Source: Thalassobaculaceae bacterium
GTDB lineage: Bacteria; Pseudomonadota; Alphaproteobacteria; Thalassobaculales; Thalassobaculaceae
NCBI GenBank assembly: GCA_029212785.1
Contig: JARGOG010000037.1
Coordinates: 1 to 41,677 of the forward strand
Reading direction: 5' to 3'
DNA: 41,677 nucleotides
The notes beneath the pieces are model-generated. The model saw nothing but the letters and a program-made list of their open reading frames with translations, did not search any database and had not been told where the DNA came from. Shown here piece after piece: positions 28,240-36,492 of the stretch. The translations under genes and the position numbers were made by a program. How positions within the stretch are numbered: the first letter of the stretch is position 1; the number at the start of each line of letters is the position of its first letter.

Positions 28240-31200
28240 ATGGTTCAGTCCAGCCACGCGCAGACGAAGAACGCGCTAGCGACTGTAACGCTCGACGATA
28301 AATACACGCTCGATCGGGGACGGATCTTCCTGACCGGGGTGCAGGCGCTCGTGCGGCTGCCGATGATCCAGCGCCGGATCGACAAGGCGGCGGGACACGA
28401 CACCGCGACCTATATCTCCGGCTATCGCGGTTCGCCGCTCGGCGGCTACGACCAACAGCTCTGGCGGTCCGGCAAGCTGTTGAACGAGCACCGCATCCAT
28501 TTCCAGCCCGGCGTGAACGAGGAACTGGCGGCGACATCCGTATGGGGCTCCCAGCAGCCCGGGCTGTTCCAGGGCGCCACGGCGGATGGTGTGGTCGGGC
28601 TTTGGTACGGCAAGGGGCCGGGGGTCGACCGCTCGGGCGACGTGTTCAAGCACGGAAACTTCGCTGGCTCCGCCAAGCTCGGCGGCGTGCTTCTGTTCGC
28701 CGGCGACGACCATGTCGCCAAATCCTCGACCGTTCCGCATCAGAGCGAGTACGCCTTCGTCGACGCCAATATCCCGGTGCTGAACCCGGCCGGCGTGCAG
28801 GATACGCTTGATTTCGGCCTGCTCGGCATCGCGCTCAGCCGGTTCAGCGGGTGCTGGGTCGGCTTCAAGACCACCGCCGAGATCATGGACAGCACCGCCT
28901 CGGTCGATGCCAATCCGGATTCGGTGAGCATCACGATCCCCGAGTTCGACATGCCGGCGGGCGGGCTCAACATCCGCTGGCCGGACGACTGGACCACCCA
29001 GGAGCACCGGCTGCAGGACTTCAAGCTGCCGGCGGTCCGCGCCTTCGCCCAGGCGAACGCCTTCGACAATGTGGTCTGGGACACCGACAGGCCGCGTCTG
29101 GTGATCGTCACCACCGGCAAGTCCTATCTCGACGTCCGTCAGGCGCTGGACGATCTCGGCATCGACGCCGAGATGGCCCGCGACATCGGGCTGCGCCTGT
29201 ACAAGGTCGGGATGACCTGGCCGCTGGAGCCGTCGGGCGCCATCGCCGCGACGGCTGACGCCGAGAAGGTCCTGGTGATCGAGGAGAAGCGCTCGCTGAT
29301 CGAGTGGCAGCTCAAGGAGATCCTGTACGACCAGCCGCATGCCCGCCAGCCGAAGATCGAGGGCAAGAAGACCCTCGACGGCAAGCCGCTGCTGCGGGTC
29401 AATGGCGAGCTGTTCGCCAACGAGATCGCGCTGGCCATTGCCGACCGGGTGCTGGAGATCACCGATCTCGACCGGATCAAGGCGCGCCGCGCCCTGGTCG
29501 AGCAACGCATGAGATCGGAACAGGCCAAGCCGTCGGATTTCGCCCGCACCCCGTATTTCTGCTCCGGCTGCCCGCATAATACTTCGACCAAGGTGCCGGA
29601 CGGCTCGCGCGCCATGGCCGGCATCGGCTGCCACTTCCTGGCGTCCTGGATGCCGCGCAGTACCGAGACCTTCACCCAGATGGGCGGCGAGGGCGTGCCC
29701 TGGGTCGGCATGGCGCCCTTCACGGAGACAAAGCATATCTTCGCCAATCTGGGCGACGGCACTTTCAACCACTCGGGCTCGCTCGCGATCCGCCAGGCCG
29801 TCGCCGCCAAGGCGACCATGACCTACAAGATCCTGTTCAACGACGCCGTCGCCATGACCGGCGGCCAGCCGTCGGACAGCCAGCTCACGCCGTGGATGAT
29901 CGCCCGCATGGTCGCCGCCGAAGGGGTGGCGCGGATCGACGTGGTCACCGACGACCCGGAGAAATATCCCTCCGACAGCATCTGGCCCGCCGGCACGACC
30001 GTGCATCACCGCGACGAACTGGATTCCATCCAGCGCGACCTGCGCGAGACGTCGGGGGTCACGGTCATCATCTACGACCAGACCTGTGCCGCGGAAAAGC
30101 GCCGGCGTCGCAAGCGCGGCCTGATGGAGGATCCGAACAAGCGGATCTTCATCAATGAACAGGTCTGCGAAGGTTGCGGCGATTGCGGGGTGCAGTCGAA
30201 CTGCGTGTCGATCCAACCGGTCGAGACCGAGTTCGGCCGCAAGCGCCAGATCGATCAGTCGACCTGCAACAAGGACTATTCCTGCGTGAAGGGCTTCTGC
30301 CCGAGCTTCGTCAACGTGATCGGCGGCAAGGTCCGCAAGAGTGCGGGCCAGGCATCCAAATCCGATACCCCGCCGGCGGTCTTCGAGGCCCTGCCCGAGC
30401 CGACGTTGCCGAGCCTGGACGAGCCCTATGGCATCCTGGTCACCGGCATCGGCGGCACCGGGGTCGTCACCATCGGCGCGCTGATCGGCATGGCGGCCCA
30501 TCTGGAGGGCAAGGGGACCAGCATCCTCGACATGACCGGCCTGGCCCAGAAAGGCGGCGCGGTGATCAGTCACGTGAAGGTCGCGAGCTCGCCGGATGCG
30601 GTGCACGCGCCCCGGGTCGCCACCGGCTCGGCCGACCTGATGCTGGCCTGCGATATCGCCACGGCGGTGTCCAAGGACGGCCTGAAGGCGATGAGCCGGG
30701 AGCGGACCCGCGCGGTGGTCAATACCCAGGAGACGATGACCGGCGCCTTCACCCAGAACCCGGACCTGCAGTTCCCGGCGGAAGGCATGAAGGCGCAGAT
30801 CCGCGAGATGGCCGGCGACAACTCGGCCGAGTTCGTGGACGCCAACCGCATCGCCACCAAGTTGCTGGGCGACAGCATCGCCTCCAACCTGTTCATGCTG
30901 GGCTATGCCTTTCAGAAGGGACTGGTACCGTTGAGCGCCGAGGCGATCGAGCGGGCGATCGAACTCAATGCCGTCGCCGTCGCCTTCAACAAGCAGGCCT
31001 TCCTATGGGGTCGCCGCGCCGCCCATGACCGCGACGCGGTGGAACGGATCATCGCGCCGAAGACAGAGACCCCGGCGCGGGCCGCGCCCGAGACCCTCGC
31101 CGAGTTGGTGGAGCGGCGCTTCAACATCCTGACCGAGTATCAGGACGCGACCTATGCCGGGCGTTACAAGGATCTCGTCGATACCGTCGCGGCGGCCGAG

Positions 31201-31752
31201 ACCAAGGCGGTGCCGGGTAGCGACGCCCTGACCCGGGCTGTCGCCCGCTACGCCTTCAAGCTGATGGCGATCAAGGACGAGTACGAGGTCGCCCGGCTCT
31301 ACACCGACGGCACGTTCCTCAAGCACTTGAACGAGAAGTTCGAAGGCGACTTCAAGCTGCAGTTCAACCTCGCCCCGCCATTGTTCTCAAAGCGCGACCC
31401 GGAGACGGGCAAGCTGCAGAAATCGGTCTACGGGCCGTGGATGCTGAGCGCCTTCGGATTCCTGGCGAAATTCAAAGGCCTGCGCGGGGGGGCGTTCGAC
31501 ATTTTCGGGCGTACCGAGGAGCGGCGGATGGAGCGGCGCCTGCGCGACGAGTATATCGCCCGCATGGAGCGCTTGGCTGAGGGGCTGACGTCGCAGACCC
31601 ACGCGGTGGCGGTCGATCTTGCCCTGGTGCCGGAGCAGATCCGCGGCTACGGCCACGTGAAGGACACCCATGTGGCCCGTGCCGAAGCCAAGGTGAAGGC
31701 GCTGGAGGAGCAACTGCGCAACCCGGACGCGGCGAAGCGGGCGGCGGAATAG
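28240..31752 (+). CDS. Indolepyruvate ferredoxin oxidoreductase, fused alpha/beta/gamma type
   Basis: 1170 residues from the ATG at 28240, which has GGGAGG a few bases upstream; the frame is open further but has no better start. It oxidises aryl 2-oxoacids such as indolepyruvate to acyl-CoA, passing electrons to ferredoxin. The N-terminal part (about 20-430) is the pyrimidine-binding/transketolase-like region. YFCSGCPHNT (C441, C444) and LGDGTFNHSG (about 503-512) mark the thiamine diphosphate domain. CEGCGDCGVQSNC...CVKGFC (about 643-690) are iron-sulfur ligands. GIGGTGVVTIGAL (about 736-749) starts the gamma domain, and a long C-terminal extension follows. Such fused proteins are common in alpha- and betaproteobacteria. 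Confidence 0.93.
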   Translation: MVQSSHAQTKNALATVTLDDKYTLDRGRIFLTGVQALVRLPMIQRRIDKAAGHDTATYISGYRGSPLGGYDQQLWRSGKLLNEHRIHFQPGVNEELAATSVWGSQQPGLFQGATADGVVGLWYGKGPGVDRSGDVFKHGNFAGSAKLGGVLLFAGDDHVAKSSTVPHQSEYAFVDANIPVLNPAGVQDTLDFGLLGIALSRFSGCWVGFKTTAEIMDSTASVDANPDSVSITIPEFDMPAGGLNIRWPDDWTTQEHRLQDFKLPAVRAFAQANAFDNVVWDTDRPRLVIVTTGKSYLDVRQALDDLGIDAEMARDIGLRLYKVGMTWPLEPSGAIAATADAEKVLVIEEKRSLIEWQLKEILYDQPHARQPKIEGKKTLDGKPLLRVNGELFANEIALAIADRVLEITDLDRIKARRALVEQRMRSEQAKPSDFARTPYFCSGCPHNTSTKVPDGSRAMAGIGCHFLASWMPRSTETFTQMGGEGVPWVGMAPFTETKHIFANLGDGTFNHSGSLAIRQAVAAKATMTYKILFNDAVAMTGGQPSDSQLTPWMIARMVAAEGVARIDVVTDDPEKYPSDSIWPAGTTVHHRDELDSIQRDLRETSGVTVIIYDQTCAAEKRRRRKRGLMEDPNKRIFINEQVCEGCGDCGVQSNCVSIQPVETEFGRKRQIDQSTCNKDYSCVKGFCPSFVNVIGGKVRKSAGQASKSDTPPAVFEALPEPTLPSLDEPYGILVTGIGGTGVVTIGALIGMAAHLEGKGTSILDMTGLAQKGGAVISHVKVASSPDAVHAPRVATGSADLMLACDIATAVSKDGLKAMSRERTRAVVNTQETMTGAFTQNPDLQFPAEGMKAQIREMAGDNSAEFVDANRIATKLLGDSIASNLFMLGYAFQKGLVPLSAEAIERAIELNAVAVAFNKQAFLWGRRAAHDRDAVERIIAPKTETPARAAPETLAELVERRFNILTEYQDATYAGRYKDLVDTVAAAETKAVPGSDALTRAVARYAFKLMAIKDEYEVARLYTDGTFLKHLNEKFEGDFKLQFNLAPPLFSKRDPETGKLQKSVYGPWMLSAFGFLAKFKGLRGGAFDIFGRTEERRMERRLRDEYIARMERLAEGLTSQTHAVAVDLALVPEQIRGYGHVKDTHVARAEAKVKALEEQLRNPDAAKRAAE

Positions 31753-31802
31753 GGCGTGGCGTAGTGGAGCTCTGCTAGCAGGAGCATCACCCTACTATTT
31801 TG

Positions 31803-31901
31803 TCATCCTGGGAGACCCCGGACGTAGCCCGGGACCGAGGGACTGTCGTAGCTGGCTGGGTCCCGGCCGACCTCCGCATCAGGTCCGGATCCGCCGGGAT
31901 G
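31803..31901. repeat. Palindromic intergenic repeat-like element
   Basis: Between the convergent oxidoreductase and gapR genes lie nested inverted repeats: CCCGG/CCGGG (31817-31821, 31829-31833), CCGGGACC/GGTCCCGG (31829-31836, 31859-31866) and outer CATCC/GGATG (31804-31808, 31897-31901). The TCATCCTGGGAGACCCC start resembles intergenic mosaic repeats common in alphaproteobacteria. It may also terminate transcription from both sides. Confidence 0.5.
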
Positions 31902-31931
31902 TCGGTGTTTGAAGGGACTGACGCGCCCCGC

Positions 31932-32258
31932 CTACGCCATCCCGAGCGCGCGCTTGTAGACCTCGAGCAGGGTCTCCAACTCGTCGCGGTCGTCCTCTTC
32001 CATTTTCCGCAGGCGCAGGATCTGGCGCATGATCTTCACGTCGTAGCCCTGGGCCTTGGCTTCGGCGAAGATCTCCTTGATGTCGGCCATCAGGTTGGCC
32101 TTCTCCTCCTCCAGATTCTCGATGCGCTGAATGAAGGACTCAAGCTGGCCGGCGTTGATGCCGCCGACATAGGGGGAGTCGCCCTCGCTGGCGGACGCGA
32201 TGCCCGAATTGTTGCTGGCGGGCGCGGGGGTGGTCTCGGCGTCGTAGTCGTCCGACAT
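31932..32258 (-). CDS. gapR: GapR-family (DUF2312) nucleoid-associated protein
   Basis: 108 residues. The C-terminal two thirds (about 36-105) are one long coiled-coil-forming stretch, LESFIQRIENLEEEKANLMADIKEIFAEAKAQGYDVK then IMRQILRLRKMEEDDRDELE, which is the DUF2312 domain. In Caulobacter, GapR binds AT-rich, overtwisted DNA ahead of moving polymerases and helps topoisomerases. The N-terminal 30 residues are acidic and Ser/Asn-rich, unlike the core. AAGGAG lies 8 bases before the ATG. It is divergent from the NTF2-like gene, with a LexA box about 115 bases upstream of its start. Confidence 0.93.
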   Translation of the reverse strand: MSDDYDAETTPAPASNNSGIASASEGDSPYVGGINAGQLESFIQRIENLEEEKANLMADIKEIFAEAKAQGYDVKIMRQILRLRKMEEDDRDELETLLEVYKRALGMA

Positions 32259-32360
32259 CGCGGGCTCTCCTTCGGGCGGTCGGCGCGCGGGCTGCCGCGC
32301 GGGAAAATCGGCTCAGAAAACGGTGGCGGACCCTACGCGCAGCCCGCGGCGCAATCAAGC

Positions 32361-32387
32361 TTGACAGTGTTGGAACAAAAATAGAAC
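32361..32387 (+). promoter_or_regulatory. LexA (SOS) box overlapping a -35 promoter element
   Basis: GAACAAAAATAGAAC at 32373-32387 is a perfect GAAC-N7-GAAC, which is the alphaproteobacterial LexA box GTTC-N7-GTTC read on the other strand. The A/T-only spacer is also typical. A perfect TTGACA lies just upstream at 32361-32366, so a LexA dimer would cover the promoter. The first gene downstream on the plus strand starts at 32431. No good minus-strand promoter is visible, so gapR is the less likely target. Confidence 0.65.
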
Positions 32388-32430
32388 ATCCGCCGTCCTG
32401 GCACAAGGAGCCCGGCAACAGGAGACCGTC

Positions 32431-32823
32431 ATGCTGGCAACCATGATCTCTGATCCGACCGACCCGGTGCGGGCCCTGTGGGAGCGGATGAACCATCGCG
32501 ACTGGGACTCGGTGACCCGGCTGCTCGACGGCGGTTTCCAGGCGATCTGGCCGCAGACCGGCGAACGGATTCCCGGCCCGGCGAACTATGTCGGTCTGAA
32601 CCGGAGCTATCCCGGCGACTGGAAGCTCACGGTGAAGTCCGTCGACGCGACCGCCGAAGGGGCGGTGGCCCGAATCCACATCTCCAACGGCGAGGAGGAC
32701 CTCTACGCCGTCGGCTTCTATCGGGTCATGGGCGGCAAGATCCTCGGCGCGGAGGAATACTTCGCCGATGCCGGTACCCCGCCCTATGACCGGTCGGAGT
32801 GGGTGGAGCGGATTGCTCCCTGA
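32431..32823 (+). CDS. NTF2/SnoaL-like protein
   Basis: 130 residues with the alpha+beta cone layout of the SnoaL/NTF2 family: PVRALWERMNHRDWDSVTRLLDGGFQAIWPQTGERIPG, then VARIHISNGEEDLYAVGFYRVMGGKILGAEEYF. Family members include isomerases, ligand carriers and many small proteins of unknown job, so no function is assigned. GGAG with 6-base spacing precedes the ATG at 32431. The gene lies directly downstream of the LexA box. rsmE follows after 54 bases. Confidence 0.75.
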   Translation: MLATMISDPTDPVRALWERMNHRDWDSVTRLLDGGFQAIWPQTGERIPGPANYVGLNRSYPGDWKLTVKSVDATAEGAVARIHISNGEEDLYAVGFYRVMGGKILGAEEYFADAGTPPYDRSEWVERIAP

Positions 32824-32877
32824 CGGGGTGGGGTTGTGGCGCTTGCCCATCTCTGTCTCCCCGGCTACACCGCGCCC

Positions 32878-33630
32878 ATGAAGGACGGCATCGAAACCCG
32901 ACTCTATGTCGACGCCCCGCTCGCGGCGGGCGGCGCGGTGCCGCTCGGCCTCGACCAGACCCATTACCTCAGGAACGTGTTGCGGCTCGGCCCCGGCGAG
33001 GGGGTGGCGCTGTTCAACGGGCGTGACGGCGAATGGCGGGCTCAGATTGCGGCGGTGTCGAAAAAAGCCGCCGAGCTCGCCGTTATCGAACAGCTCCGCC
33101 CGCAGCGCCCCGAACCCGATGTCTGGCTGGCCTTCGCGCCGATCAAGCGCGCGCGCATCGATTTCACCGCCCAGAAGGCGACCGAGCTCGGCGCGTCGCT
33201 GCTGTGGCCGGTGATGACCCGTCACACCATGGTCGACCGGGTAAATACCGACCGTCTGCGCGCCAATGCCGTCGAAGCGGCGGAGCAGAGCGATCGGCTG
33301 ACGGTGCCGGAGGTGCGGGAACCTGCCAAGCTGGAGACGCTGATCGAGGCCTGGCCCGAGGACCGGGCCCTGATTCTCGCCGACGAAACCGGTGGTCCGC
33401 CGATCGCCGACGCGCTGGCCATGCATCGCGACCGATCACTTACAAGGGCCGGATTCCTGATCGGACCGGAAGGGGGCTTTGCCGAAGCGGAACTTGACCG
33501 GCTTCGGAAGCTGCCGTTTGTTACGCCTGTCAGCTTGGGAGCGCGTCTCCTTCGCGCCGACACGGCCGCGCTCGCGGTGCTTGCCATTTGGCAGGCGCTC
33601 GTGGGCGATTGGACCACTCGCCACGACTGA
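32878..33630 (+). CDS. rsmE: 16S rRNA (uracil1498-N3)-methyltransferase RsmE
   Basis: 250 residues from the ATG at 32878. It methylates U1498 of 16S rRNA using S-adenosylmethionine. The SPOUT trefoil-knot motifs are GFLIGPEGGFAEAELDRL and VSLGARLLRADTAALAVLAIWQ near the C-terminus. An N-terminal PUA-like part contains HYLRNVLRLGPGE. A GTG at 32836 would add 14 residues, MALAHLCLPGYTAP, which do not look conserved. The usual ILR(T)ETA motif is changed to LLRADTA. gshA follows after 13 bases, so the two are probably co-transcribed. Confidence 0.93.
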   Translation: MKDGIETRLYVDAPLAAGGAVPLGLDQTHYLRNVLRLGPGEGVALFNGRDGEWRAQIAAVSKKAAELAVIEQLRPQRPEPDVWLAFAPIKRARIDFTAQKATELGASLLWPVMTRHTMVDRVNTDRLRANAVEAAEQSDRLTVPEVREPAKLETLIEAWPEDRALILADETGGPPIADALAMHRDRSLTRAGFLIGPEGGFAEAELDRLRKLPFVTPVSLGARLLRADTAALAVLAIWQALVGDWTTRHD

Positions 33631-33643
33631 GACCGGAGGCCCG

Positions 33644-35008
33644 ATGTCCCGTCCGCCTGAAGATCAGGGTGCGCCCATCACCGACAAAGCGCAGCTGATC
33701 GAGTGGTTCTCCTCCGGCGTCACGCCTCGAAGTGACTGGAAGGTTGGAACCGAGCACGAGAAGTTCGCTTTCCGCCTGTCCGACAACAAGCGTCTGCCCT
33801 ATGAGGGCGCCGACGGGATCGGTGCGATTCTTACCGGTCTCCAGCGTTTCGGCTGGCAGGGGATCGAGGAGAAGGGCAAGGTCATCGCCCTGACCCAGGG
33901 GCGCTGTGCGATCACGCTCGAACCCGGTGGCCAGTTCGAACTGTCCGGGGCACCGCTCGACAATCTGCATCAGACCTGTGACGAGGTGCACACCCATCTC
34001 GCCCAGGTCCGCGAGGTCTGCGACGAACTCGGCGTCGGCATGCTCGGTCTCGGGTTCGATCCGACCTCGACCCGCGAGGACATCACCTGGATGCCTAAGG
34101 GCCGATACGGAATCATGAGCGCCTACATGCCGAAGAAGGGCTCGCTTGGCCTCGACATGATGAAGCGGACCTGCACCATCCAGGCGAACCTCGATTTCGA
34201 GGACGAGGCCGACATGGTGGAGAAGTACCGGGTCTCGCTCGCTCTACAGCCGATTGCCACCGCACTCTTCGCCAACTCGCCCTTCACCGAAGGCAAGCTG
34301 AACGGCTTTCAGTCGTTCCGCAGCCATGTCTGGACCGATACCGATCCGGATCGCTGCGGCATGCTGCCCTTCGTCTTCGAGGAAGGCTTCGGCTTCGAGC
34401 GCTATGTCGACTACCTGCTCGATGTGCCGATGTATTTCGTCTATCGCGACGGCGAGTATATCGATGCCTCGGGCAAGAGTTTCCGCGACTTCATGGCCGG
34501 CAAACTGCCGGAGATGGCCCAGCATACGGCGTCCATGGGCGACTGGTCGGATCACACGACCACGGTCTTCCAGGAAGTACGTCTCAAGAAGTACATCGAG
34601 ATGCGCGGGGCCGACGGTGGCCCCTGGGGCCGGATCTGCGCCCTGCCGGCGCTTTGGGTCGGCCTGCTCTACGACAAGGGCGTGCAGGATCAGGCCTGGC
34701 AGCTCTGCCGCGACTGGACGGTCGCCGAGCAGGAGGAGCTGCGCAATATCGTTCCCAAAGACGGGCTGTCGGCCCGGTTCCGGGGGCGGAGCCTGCAGGA
34801 ATGGGCCGGTGATGTGGTGGATCTCGCCCGCGAAGGGCTGAAGCGGCGCGCCCGGCTCGATTTCCAAGGCAAGGACGAGACCGTCTATCTCCAGCCGCTC
34901 GAGGAGATCGTCTCGACCGGCCGCAGTCAGGCGGCAGACCTGATCGAGGCATTCGACGGCCGCTGGAACGGCAGTGTGGATCCGGTGTTCCAGGAACTGC
35001 GGTATTGA
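33644..35008 (+). CDS. gshA: Glutamate-cysteine ligase (alphaproteobacterial/plant type)
   Basis: 454 residues, the usual length for this GCS2-related group, which alphaproteobacteria share with plants. It makes gamma-glutamylcysteine for glutathione. Motifs are VGTEHEKFAFRL near the N-terminus, LEPGGQFELSGAPLDN (about 88-103) and MMKRTCTIQANLDF (about 171-184). GGAGG precedes the ATG at 33644 by 5 bases, which decides the start; the open frame runs back into rsmE. A strong terminator follows the stop codon. Confidence 0.94.
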   Translation: MSRPPEDQGAPITDKAQLIEWFSSGVTPRSDWKVGTEHEKFAFRLSDNKRLPYEGADGIGAILTGLQRFGWQGIEEKGKVIALTQGRCAITLEPGGQFELSGAPLDNLHQTCDEVHTHLAQVREVCDELGVGMLGLGFDPTSTREDITWMPKGRYGIMSAYMPKKGSLGLDMMKRTCTIQANLDFEDEADMVEKYRVSLALQPIATALFANSPFTEGKLNGFQSFRSHVWTDTDPDRCGMLPFVFEEGFGFERYVDYLLDVPMYFVYRDGEYIDASGKSFRDFMAGKLPEMAQHTASMGDWSDHTTTVFQEVRLKKYIEMRGADGGPWGRICALPALWVGLLYDKGVQDQAWQLCRDWTVAEQEELRNIVPKDGLSARFRGRSLQEWAGDVVDLAREGLKRRARLDFQGKDETVYLQPLEEIVSTGRSQAADLIEAFDGRWNGSVDPVFQELRY

Positions 35009-35011
35009 GGT

Positions 35012-35052
35012 CGCGGCACCCGGTCGAGCGACGGCCGGGTGCCGCGGATTTT
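35012..35052 (+). terminator. Rho-independent terminator of gshA
   Basis: A perfect 12-bp stem (35012-35023 with 35035-35046; arm CGCGGCACCCGG) with an 11-base loop starts 3 bases after the gshA stop and is followed by GATTTT. It is the clearest intrinsic terminator in the window. Confidence 0.9.
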
Positions 35053-35661
35053 AGCCCATCATTCAGATCGATCGAGCCGCCGTCCCGATGACCGCGCACC
35101 TGTCGCCGTGCCCTGCATGGCGCGGCGTCGCGGTTGGGCGGCGGCGCCTTCGTGCGTTAACCGGATGTTAAAAGTTGGGTCTCCATTTTGCATCGCACAA
35201 TGTGCAGATCGACCAGCGCTCATACGGCGGTGTGGCGAGACTCTAAACGCTATACATTTCGATTTAAATAAAAAGACTACGTTAGAATTTGAATATTAAA
35301 TAAAACACCGTGCACTAATCAATAGTTCTGAAGATTTCATATTGATATACAATCTGAATATATGATACCGTAAGAATATTGTGGGGAATTATCGGCGGTC
35401 TATGGAGGCAACGGCTGGGAGTGATTGTGTGAGGACGTCAATGCACCGTCTATCCGGCGTCTGAACTCTTTTGCGGGCAGGAGCAGATTTCCAAATCACA
35501 TCGTCGTCCGACGCACGGACTTGACCGCCTCTGCTGGTCGGTCGCGAGGGCGGTCATCATTCATATACCCCGTAGCGCGCGGCGCGAGGGCTCGGGAAGC
35601 GCTTGCCGTCTGAGGAGATCGGATCTCGGCCTCCGAGGCGGCCGGTTGGGAGAGAGTGGGA
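35053..35661. other. Gene-poor stretch with an AT-rich island
   Basis: No convincing gene lies in these 609 bases. Bases about 35155-35400 are strikingly AT-rich against the GC-rich surroundings and include TTTAAATAAAAAG and repeated TATA-like runs. A short perfect palindrome GCACA-A-TGTGC is at 35195-35205. Bases 35401-35655 return to high GC and form the leader of the next gene. A promoter for the downstream pair is expected here, but I could not choose one -35/-10 pair over others. Confidence 0.6.
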
Positions 35662-36492
35662 ATGGAGCGGTCGGTCTTTATCTCGGGAGCGGATCTCGCG
35701 GCGCAGGTGGCGGCGCAGCGCATGATCGGCGACGGTGATCGGGGGTTCCGGGGACCGGTGAGCTGCGAGATGGGCGTCGAAGTGCCGCCCGGTGCCGTCA
35801 TTGTCGGATGTCTCGCCCAGGAAATCTGTTCGATGGGCGAGCCGCGTGACAGCGGTGTCATCTCGGTCGTGATCGTGAAGGACCATGCCGCCGGAATGGA
35901 GGCGGTGCGCACCGGCGCGGACCACTACATCCTGGCCGCCGATGTCGACGGACCGGTGCCGGAGACGGTCGCCCTGCAGATCCGGCGCGCGGACCGCGCC
36001 CTGGTGGGCGGTTTTGCAAACGGCGTGATTCCCGCCGAGAATTGCGTCGATGGCGACGCGTTCCGCTGGTTGATCTCCTATTCCGGCTCGGTCGTGCACC
36101 GTCACGGCCAGATCGGCTACGTGATCCTCCTCCGCGTGCTTTCGGAGCCGTCGGTGCCGTCGCGGTTCCTGGCCGAGCGTATCAGCGAGCGGCTCTGCAA
36201 TGCCATGCGATCCGCGGACATCGTCAGCTGGCTCGGCCGGAACTGGTTCGCCGCCCTGGTGGCCACCGGCCTGACGCTCGAAGGTGCGCATATCCTCGCC
36301 GGTCGCCTGCGGGACGCCTGCGAACTGCCGATCGAGATCGACGGGAAACAGGTCGTCGTGCGCTGCAATATCGGCATGACGACCTATGGCGGTAACGAGA
36401 TTGACCCGGACATGATCCTGGACCGGGCGGCCGCAGCGGTCGACCAGTCGACATGGAGCAACTTCAGCGACTCGATGCAGGAGGTGCCGTGA
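35662..36492 (+). CDS. Degenerate receiver/GGDEF-like protein
   Basis: 276 residues, no membrane segment. Residues about 45-115 resemble a receiver domain's second half (ISVVIVKDHAAGMEAVRTGADHYILAADVD), without a clear phosphorylatable Asp. Residues about 150-265 follow a GGDEF fold: FLAERISERLCNAMRSADIVSWLGRNWFAALV, then ILAGRLRDACELPIEIDGK and VVVRCNIGMTTY. The GGDEF signature itself reads GRNWFA (192-197), so cyclase activity should be absent. It would act as a binding or regulatory protein. I chose the ATG at 35662 (GGGAGAG upstream) over a GTG at 35656. The stop overlaps the next gene's start (TGATG). Confidence 0.65.
   Translation: MERSVFISGADLAAQVAAQRMIGDGDRGFRGPVSCEMGVEVPPGAVIVGCLAQEICSMGEPRDSGVISVVIVKDHAAGMEAVRTGADHYILAADVDGPVPETVALQIRRADRALVGGFANGVIPAENCVDGDAFRWLISYSGSVVHRHGQIGYVILLRVLSEPSVPSRFLAERISERLCNAMRSADIVSWLGRNWFAALVATGLTLEGAHILAGRLRDACELPIEIDGKQVVVRCNIGMTTYGGNEIDPDMILDRAAAAVDQSTWSNFSDSMQEVP

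Noticed and set aside
28276-30606. 776-residue open frame on the minus strand
   Set aside because: It lies opposite the clearly conserved indolepyruvate oxidoreductase gene and has only shadow-type composition.
35425-35613. 62-residue open frame after the AT-rich island
   Set aside because: It has no ribosome-binding site and an Arg/Ser/Ala-rich shadow-like composition.
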